From positions 1 to 64,000 of the forward strand of contig JAWXVA010000002.1 in NCBI GenBank assembly GCA_044425815.1: DNA of 64,000 nucleotides. Reading direction: 5' to 3'. Positions 62,684 to 64,000 of the stretch are shown piece after piece; position 1 is the first letter of the stretch, and each line of letters starts with the position of its first letter. Made by a program: the position numbers and the translations under genes. The DNA is from CAUPWF01 sp044425815 (GTDB taxonomy: Bacteria; Bacillota; Clostridia; Lachnospirales; Lachnospiraceae). A model generated the notes under the pieces. That model searched no databases. It had not been told where the DNA came from and saw only the letters and a program-made list of their open reading frames with translations.

Positions 62684-63718
62684 TTATACCATAAACTTGT
62701 AACTAGTAACAGTATGATATTTATTTCCTGCTTTTATTACTGGTGATTCAAAACTCGGATGGTGAATTGCATCTGGGAAATACTGTGTCTCAAAACATAC
62801 ACCTGCACGCTTTGCATATACAACTCCACTTTTTCCGTGTACCTGATTAATGAAATTACCTGTATATACTTGAACGCCTGGTAAATCAGTATACACCTCC
62901 ATCTTGATACCAGATATTGCAGAAGTCAAACTTCCAATCAGACCATAGGAACCGTTCGTTTTTAATGCCCAGTTATGGTCATATCCGCCAGCTAATTGTG
63001 TTGCTTCGTATGTCGAGTCTATGTCTTTTCCGATTACTCTACCTGTTCTAAAATCCATCGGTGTTCCAGTAACGTCTATCAAATCCCCCGTAGGGATAGA
63101 TTCAGCATCGGCTTGTGTATAAAAATCCGAATCTAACTGTATGCTATGGTCTAAAATTGAACCAGAAGCATGTCCATCTAAGTTAAAGTAGCTGTGATTT
63201 GTAAGATTGATAATTGTGTCTGCATCTGGCTCTGCATGATACTCAATCTTGAGTTCATTCTCTTCTGTCAATGTATATGTAATTTCAATCGAAACATTCC
63301 CAGGATATCCTTGATCCCCATCTGGGCTAAATAATGTAAATACAATCTTATTTTCCGATACATCTTTTACATCCCAGAATCGCAAGTGATAAAAATCCAA
63401 ACCACTGTGTAGGTTGTTTTTTTCATTATTTGCTGCCAATGAATACGTCACACCATTTAGTTCAAAGCTAGCATTTCCTATGCGATTAGCACTTCTTCCT
63501 ACTGGTGCTCCTAAAAAGACAGTCCCTGTTTCATACCCCTCTACATCGTCATAACCTAGTACAACATCAATAGGATTACCACCTTTATCTGGTACTTCCA
63601 TCTTTACTATCGTTGCCCCAAAATCTAATAGTTCAACTTTCATCCCGTTCTGATTTTCTAGAATGTATACTGTTCCTTCTTTCCCATCTTCATTCATACC
63701 ATATGCATATTTCTCCAT
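62684..63718 (-). CDS. galM: Aldose 1-epimerase (galactose mutarotase)
   Basis: The 344-residue enzyme interconverts alpha and beta anomers of galactose and glucose. Features are VELLDFGATIVKMEVPDK near residue 30, GRSANRIGNASFELNG near 77, LHSGLDFYHLRFWDV near 105 (first active histidine), INLTNHSYFNLDGHASG near 172 (second histidine) and FETQYFPDAIHHP near 305 with the catalytic glutamate. ATG at 63718 lies 7 nt after GAGGAG; the ATG two codons earlier is too close. No gal operon adjoins it. Confidence 0.95.
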   Translation of the reverse strand: MEKYAYGMNEDGKEGTVYILENQNGMKVELLDFGATIVKMEVPDKGGNPIDVVLGYDDVEGYETGTVFLGAPVGRSANRIGNASFELNGVTYSLAANNEKNNLHSGLDFYHLRFWDVKDVSENKIVFTLFSPDGDQGYPGNVSIEITYTLTEENELKIEYHAEPDADTIINLTNHSYFNLDGHASGSILDHSIQLDSDFYTQADAESIPTGDLIDVTGTPMDFRTGRVIGKDIDSTYEATQLAGGYDHNWALKTNGSYGLIGSLTSAISGIKMEVYTDLPGVQVYTGNFINQVHGKSGVVYAKRAGVCFETQYFPDAIHHPSFESPVIKAGNKYHTVTSYKFMV

Positions 63719-63760
63719 AGACATTCTCCTCTCATAATTAAACGATAGCTAATTATATCA

Positions 63761-64000
63761 TTATTTTTTTCTAAGGAAAAGTCTTTGGAACCAATTAAGT
63801 TTTACTTCTTCTACTTCTTTTTGTACTGCGTTCATTGCTTCTTGCATCAATGCTTCTTGTGCATTCACCGCTGTTTGTGCTACTGGTATTTTACAATACG
63901 TACCATCATTCATCATCATGCGACCCTTAATATTATCTTTTAACATAAGTGTTAACATGCGGTTCAACCTGTTTTTGATATCATCATCTAAGATAGGGCA
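63761..64000 (-). CDS. ppk: Probable polyphosphate kinase, C-terminal end (cut by window edge)
   Basis: The frame stays open to the window edge, so this is the last 79 residues of a longer gene; the TTG near 63967 is not a true start. Read in frame it contains PILDDDIKNRLNRMLTLML, then KDNIKGRMMMNDGTY, a pattern I recognise from the C-terminal end of polyphosphate kinase 1 (a loop ending in DN.K.R...DG.Y). A short charged helix and WFQRLFLRKK follow. Ppk1 makes polyphosphate from ATP. Identity is a good guess from a short fragment; the catalytic histidine lies outside the window. Confidence 0.65.
   Translation of the reverse strand, partial: CPILDDDIKNRLNRMLTLMLKDNIKGRMMMNDGTYCKIPVAQTAVNAQEALMQEAMNAVQKEVEEVKLNWFQRLFLRKK

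Noticed and set aside
63761..63967. A complete 68-residue gene starting at the TTG near 63967
   Set aside because: The frame continues open to the window edge and reads like the C-terminus of polyphosphate kinase, so it is a partial gene.

Overview
The window is AT-rich chromosomal DNA from a low-GC Firmicute, most likely a member of the Lachnospiraceae (Clostridium cluster XIVa). The evidence is strong AGGAGG ribosome sites, a eukaryote-type NADP isocitrate dehydrogenase, the rex-acpS-alr-mazF group, a split ThrE-type exporter, and several families common in Lachnospiraceae (DUF5662, TraX-like, DUF1292, and a pair resembling DUF5716/DUF5717). I see no tRNA or rRNA gene, insertion sequence, phage gene or CRISPR array. 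It reads as stable core genome, mostly coded on the minus strand.

Layout from left to right. 1-3.7 kb: rex-acpS-alr-mazF operon and a DegV gene. 3.9-7.3 kb (plus): an ABC-F ATPase and a type Ic aspartate aminotransferase. 7.4-9.9 kb: icd and ilvA. 10-17.4 kb: the cell-envelope, chromosome and translation block ftsY, smc, rnc, acpP, plsX, rpmF and a YceD-type gene, cut by terminators into rpmF, plsX-acpP and rnc-smc-ftsY units. 17.5-19.8 kb: pta-ackA. 19.9-22.7 kb: two tandem mgtE paralogues. 22.8-29.1 kb: tmcAL (plus), then degV2, walJ-like, coaE and polA. 29.2-32.6 kb: a YtrA-type GntR/ABC exporter operon with a clear palindromic operator. 32.6-36.2 kb: phosphatase, DUF5662, TraX-like and a degenerate GH13 gene. 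36.3-43.5 kb: DUF1292, a UvrD-like helicase, gltX, a split ThrE exporter, purB and purC. 43.6-46.0 kb: an amino-acid ABC importer. 46.1-51.4 kb: a three-gene operon for a very large beta-sandwich/TPR protein, an Hsp70/actin-like ATPase and a small TPR protein. 51.6-57.4 kb: a CobD-like enzyme, a cupin, and carAB with a long structured leader. 57.7-64 kb: a sodium:solute symporter behind a 29-bp palindrome, mgsA, a left-handed beta-helix protein, topB, galM and the 3' end of a probable ppk.

Metabolically the genes fit an anaerobic fermenter: redox sensing (Rex), acetate and ATP formation (Pta-AckA), fatty-acid/phospholipid entry (PlsX, AcpP, AcpS), purine and pyrimidine synthesis, glutamate and branched-chain amino acid precursors, and a methylglyoxal bypass. 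The least explained parts are the Hsp70-like/TPR operon at 46.1-51.4 kb, the GH13 protein that has lost most catalytic motifs, the symporter palindrome and the carAB leader. Several gene starts were moved inward from the longest possible frame because a ribosome site and the family's usual N-terminus agreed.
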